Part shown: positions 61,360-64,000 of the stretch, one piece after another
Layout: every line of letters begins with the position of its first letter
Numbering within the stretch: the first letter of the stretch is position 1
Assembly: GCA_900314935.1 (NCBI GenBank)
Contig: OMXE01000007.1
Coordinates: 179,017-243,016, forward strand
DNA: 64,000 bases
Direction of reading: 5' to 3'
DNA from: an uncultured Prevotella sp.
GTDB taxonomy: Bacteria > Bacteroidota > Bacteroidia > Bacteroidales > Bacteroidaceae
Notes under the pieces: generated by a model
Told to the model about the DNA's origin: nothing
The model's input: only the letters and a program-made list of their open reading frames with translations
The model's database searches: none
Position numbers and translations under genes: made by a program

Positions 61360-62568
61360 TTATTGTTCCTCACCCATCCAAGGATTTCTCTCCCACAGGC
61401 GATATATGCGAGAGGTATGTTCGTTGTCGTGTATGATATGGTTGCCCGCATCAGCATTTCTAATTATAGCCTCGCGCTCCCAACTGCCCTGGGTGAACTT
61501 GAACTGGGCGGGCAGATGCAGACGGAGATCGATGGCGGCAATGCTGTCGTTGACAAGGTTCATCTTGATGCCTTTCGCCTCCCAGTTGCCCAGCGCGTCT
61601 TGGTTGCCTGTGATGTAGATATCGTTAGGTAGGTTCTTGCCACGAAGCTCAATATGAACGGGATAAGTCTCCTCTCCAAAATATCCCACCAAGTTCTTGG
61701 CACCAAACATAATGTAGTCATTCAGGGCCGCAGTCACACTGGGCATGAAACTGCCGTAATGGTCATAGTCGGGGAAGGTGTGTACGGAGGTGACGGTGTT
61801 TTCGTTTAAGTGCGACTTGTCTTTGAGGATTTTGCTAACACGCTCCCATCCTGTTTTCCACTCATCGCCCCAATAATCAGGCTCCTTTTCTATTTCTCTC
61901 GCCATTGACGAATAGATGAAACGGGGAGTCTTGCGGTTCTTGAACTGATAACCCTCAATGTCCGTAGCCAAACGGTATTCGTCATAACAGCAGTTGGGCG
62001 AAACGGCAATGTAGTCGTCGAAAAGGTCGTCGGTAATCATGCAGTCGAGCACGAACGATGCGCTCAGCGAATGACCGATGCCGAGAGTGCGTCCCGACGT
62101 GCGATAATTCTGCTTCATATATGGCATCAGTTCGTTCTTGACGAATTTCTTCAGGTCAGGCGAGTTTCCGTAATAATATCCTTCCTTGAACAGCCCATTG
62201 TTGCCATGCAGGGGCATGGGGAGATAGTCGTTGTTGCGGAAGTAATTGATATCCCAATGAGTTGGCGAGCAGATGCCTACAATGATAAAGTTCATGCTCC
62301 TACCACCGTCAGGGTCGGGCTTGCAGGCAATATTGAGCAGACAGTGAACGAGGTCAAACATCGTGCGGTCTTGTGCGTCGAATACGTAGATGACATCATA
62401 GTAGGTCTGGTCATACTGCTGATAGCCCTCAGGCGTATAGATGAGCACTTGCCGCTCGTGGTTGAAATACTCGGACTTCATTGAGAGTTCCTTCACACTC
62501 TCAAGTTGTGCGCTAGCACCTAACGATACAAGGGCGAGCAGTGCGGTGATGATGGTTTTCTTGTTCAT
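61360..62568 (-). CDS. exported alpha/beta-hydrolase esterase with C-terminal CBM20-like domain
   Basis: A 402-residue exported enzyme. I start at MNKKTIITALLALVSLG (62568) with cleavage near GASAQ; upstream in-frame codons overlap the previous gene. Residues about 25-290 fit the esterase D/Fes type (PF00756-like): YQQYDQTYYDVIYVFDAQDR, the nucleophile elbow LGIGHSLSASFVLDCM (about 165) and HTFPDYDHYGS with the His. Residues about 305-400 look like a starch-binding-type beta-sandwich (VHIELRGKNLPNDIYITGNQ, LGNWEA). The substrate is unknown. Confidence 0.85.
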   Translation of the reverse strand: MNKKTIITALLALVSLGASAQLESVKELSMKSEYFNHERQVLIYTPEGYQQYDQTYYDVIYVFDAQDRTMFDLVHCLLNIACKPDPDGGRSMNFIIVGICSPTHWDINYFRNNDYLPMPLHGNNGLFKEGYYYGNSPDLKKFVKNELMPYMKQNYRTSGRTLGIGHSLSASFVLDCMITDDLFDDYIAVSPNCCYDEYRLATDIEGYQFKNRKTPRFIYSSMAREIEKEPDYWGDEWKTGWERVSKILKDKSHLNENTVTSVHTFPDYDHYGSFMPSVTAALNDYIMFGAKNLVGYFGEETYPVHIELRGKNLPNDIYITGNQDALGNWEAKGIKMNLVNDSIAAIDLRLHLPAQFKFTQGSWEREAIIRNADAGNHIIHDNEHTSRIYRLWERNPWMGEEQ

Positions 62569-62581
62569 ATTACTTGCGCTT

Positions 62582-63820
62582 TTAATCAATCATTAGCAGT
62601 TCTTGGCGTTTGTAAGAGATTAGCAACTTTTGCTTGGCAAGTACCTCGCAACCAAAGAGGCCATCTATGCCTTTGCTCTCTTTTAGATGAGACACGTCGG
62701 AGAAAGCTGTTTGCAGTTTCTTGAACGTGCGTCCTCCGAGTGTAAGGATGGTCTTGCCCTTTGTGATCGATGCCCGTCCGTCACCATAGCCCGTGAGGTG
62801 GGCTTTCTTGATGCCCTTAACTGTGGATGTATGCAGTTGGGGCCAATCACTGGCGAGCAAGTTGCTTTCTGCTCCACTGTCGAAAGCAAGCACAACGGGC
62901 ACGCCACCAACTTGGCAGTCGAAGGTCAGCAGATGACCTTTCTTCACGCCTTTCACCGTCTGGCAGTGGTAGCCCTCGTTCAATAGCCATTGGCAGGTGG
63001 TATCTGAGCTTAGCAGCACTATCTCGCTGTCCTTGAAGTCAAATAGCACATCAAAATCCTTGTAGTAACTCTGCCCCAAGATGCCATGCACCGCTACGCC
63101 GACGGACTCCAGATTGCTCAAGTCTGATGTCATGATGTCCGTCTCGCTGAGCGTAACGCCGCCCATGTCCATCGTTTTCACATGGTGCATACCGCTGACA
63201 GAACCTGTGCCGACGGCACCTCGGCCTCCGCTTCCCATCACTTCTCCATCAATGTTGTGGTCGAAATACTTACTGTTGAGAATAACGCCAGGAGCACCGG
63301 TATCGAAGAACATGTTGCATGGTTGACCATCGATGGTGACGGTCACGATAGGTAGCCCTCCATGGCGATGTATGGGAACGCGTACCATGCTTACTTCGGG
63401 CTGTGCTTTAGCCGTGGGGTTCCCTTTTTGAATCGAGACTTTTCCTGGCAGCAAATTGGCTTCAAGCGCCAAGTTGTCGCCACTAAAAAGGATTGTTGCC
63501 TCCGAGGTAGTATTGTCGGGCTTCGTAATGATGTAACGTAGTGTCAGACCTGTGCTGTCCTGTTCTGTGCCCGCCAGTTCCCAACTCGTCATAGGAGGCA
63601 TTTGTACAATAACCTGTTTCAGCACTTTAGCGGCCAGTGGCTGTTTGATGTTATTGAAATGGAAGTCGGGTGCCAATAGTTCATCAATGCCATCAGGCTT
63701 ATGATTCTGTGCTGCAGTCAGAATGCGCTCAGCAATTCGTTGACACATGTTCACGTCTTGTGCCCAGCCCGCCACCCAGACAAGGGCGAGCAGTGCGGTG
63801 ATGATGGTTTTCTTGCTCAT
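62582..63820 (-). CDS. exported retropepsin-like aspartyl protease with two active-site lobes
   Basis: A 412-residue exported protein. I start at MSKKTIITALLALVWVAG (63820); ATG 63853 is an alternative. After a 120-residue N-terminal domain, two aspartyl-protease half domains occur in one chain: CNMFFDTGAPGVILNSKYFD (about 190) and VVLAFDSGAESNLLASD (about 315). Each carries the D(T/S)GA motif and a downstream hydrophobic Gly motif (VHGILGQSYY; IDGLFGCEVL). This would make a pseudo-dimeric, pepsin-like site. It follows lgt2 with the stop and possible ATG only 2 nt apart. Confidence 0.82.
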   Translation of the reverse strand: MSKKTIITALLALVWVAGWAQDVNMCQRIAERILTAAQNHKPDGIDELLAPDFHFNNIKQPLAAKVLKQVIVQMPPMTSWELAGTEQDSTGLTLRYIITKPDNTTSEATILFSGDNLALEANLLPGKVSIQKGNPTAKAQPEVSMVRVPIHRHGGLPIVTVTIDGQPCNMFFDTGAPGVILNSKYFDHNIDGEVMGSGGRGAVGTGSVSGMHHVKTMDMGGVTLSETDIMTSDLSNLESVGVAVHGILGQSYYKDFDVLFDFKDSEIVLLSSDTTCQWLLNEGYHCQTVKGVKKGHLLTFDCQVGGVPVVLAFDSGAESNLLASDWPQLHTSTVKGIKKAHLTGYGDGRASITKGKTILTLGGRTFKKLQTAFSDVSHLKESKGIDGLFGCEVLAKQKLLISYKRQELLMID

Positions 63821-63855
63821 ATTGATAATGGTCTTATAGTCTGTTCTTCTCATCA

Positions 63856-64000
63856 CTATTGTTTCTTTATCATACACCATAAACCCACAAGCACTAAAGG
63901 GATGCTCAGCAACTGTCCCATATCAAGAAGCATACCCTGTTCGAAATCCACTTGTTCTTTTTTTAGGAATTCAACGAAGAAACGAAAGGTAAATATTGTC
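63856..64000 (-). CDS. second prolipoprotein diacylglyceryl transferase, 3' end only
   Basis: The last 47 codons are visible; the rest is beyond the right edge. The sequence IFTFRFFVEFLKKEQVDFEQ then [20 protein letters not shown] aligns residue for residue with the end of the lgt at 4259-5179 ([28 protein letters not shown]). It is therefore an lgt paralogue. It leads into the aspartyl protease gene, 2 bp after its TAG if ATG 63853 is used, so it belongs to that cluster. Confidence 0.85.
   Translation of the reverse strand, partial: TIFTFRFFVEFLKKEQVDFEQGMLLDMGQLLSIPLVLVGLWCMIKKQ

Overview
The window is a stretch of chromosome from a Bacteroidota bacterium, most likely Prevotella in the broad sense. 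The grounds are: promoters of the TTTG-N19/20-TAnnTTTG type, no Shine-Dalgarno pattern, a PorZ homologue of the type IX secretion system, outer-membrane barrels with OMP folds, the gene order DUF4290-murA-rimM-dxr-rseP, and a secreted protein ending in a Prevotella-style C-terminal sorting tail.

Layout. 1-19 kb is mostly housekeeping: polA (5' end cut by the window edge), bcp, pgeF, ychF, lgt, mutS, a large secreted protein, leuS, a YitT-type membrane protein, rdgB, a glycosyltransferase, porZ and nadA. An AT-rich gap at 19.1-19.6 kb holds a cluster of DnaA boxes. 19.6-28.7 kb carries small exported proteins, a fimbrillin-like lipoprotein with a 51-residue leader ORF, a membrane AraC regulator, a histidine phosphatase and papain-like peptidase operon, then aldo/keto reductase and ispG. 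28.7-36 kb has purE, PAP2, rpoN, an unknown gene, a short rubredoxin, a GT9/DUF4254 pair, an outer-membrane barrel, aroQ and an O-methyltransferase. 36-41.5 kb is accessory: a 593-bp element with perfect 20-bp terminal inverted repeats, a higBA toxin-antitoxin pair, a UDG-like/HD/DIP1984 operon, and broken BRO and HIRAN genes. 41.5-46.6 kb is an envelope-modification run (UbiA-type prenyltransferase, two acyltransferases, a phosphoethanolamine-transferase-like sulfatase) continuing into nadD. 47-54.6 kb is again core: gmk, yicC, tsaB, DUF4290, murA, rimM, dxr, rseP. 54.8-64 kb has a TlpA-like lipoprotein with a GH95 fucosidase, then a TonB-type barrel, an esterase, an aspartyl protease and the 3' end of a second lgt.

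The most striking content is not a gene. The window is full of short dispersed repeats of several unrelated families that share behaviours. Some sit in frame inside conserved proteins: leuS carries three families, rdgB one, the sulfatase two, and gene ends of ispG and an acyltransferase are built from them. Some are hairpins whose arms differ between copies yet still pair. One family carries a complete promoter with the -33 box inside a hairpin arm. One family places GTAGAGA 1-7 nt before start codons. Four intergenic arrays of palindromes with different sequences all have exactly the same 22-bp period. Calls rest on reading the sequence and recalled family knowledge; no database search was run.
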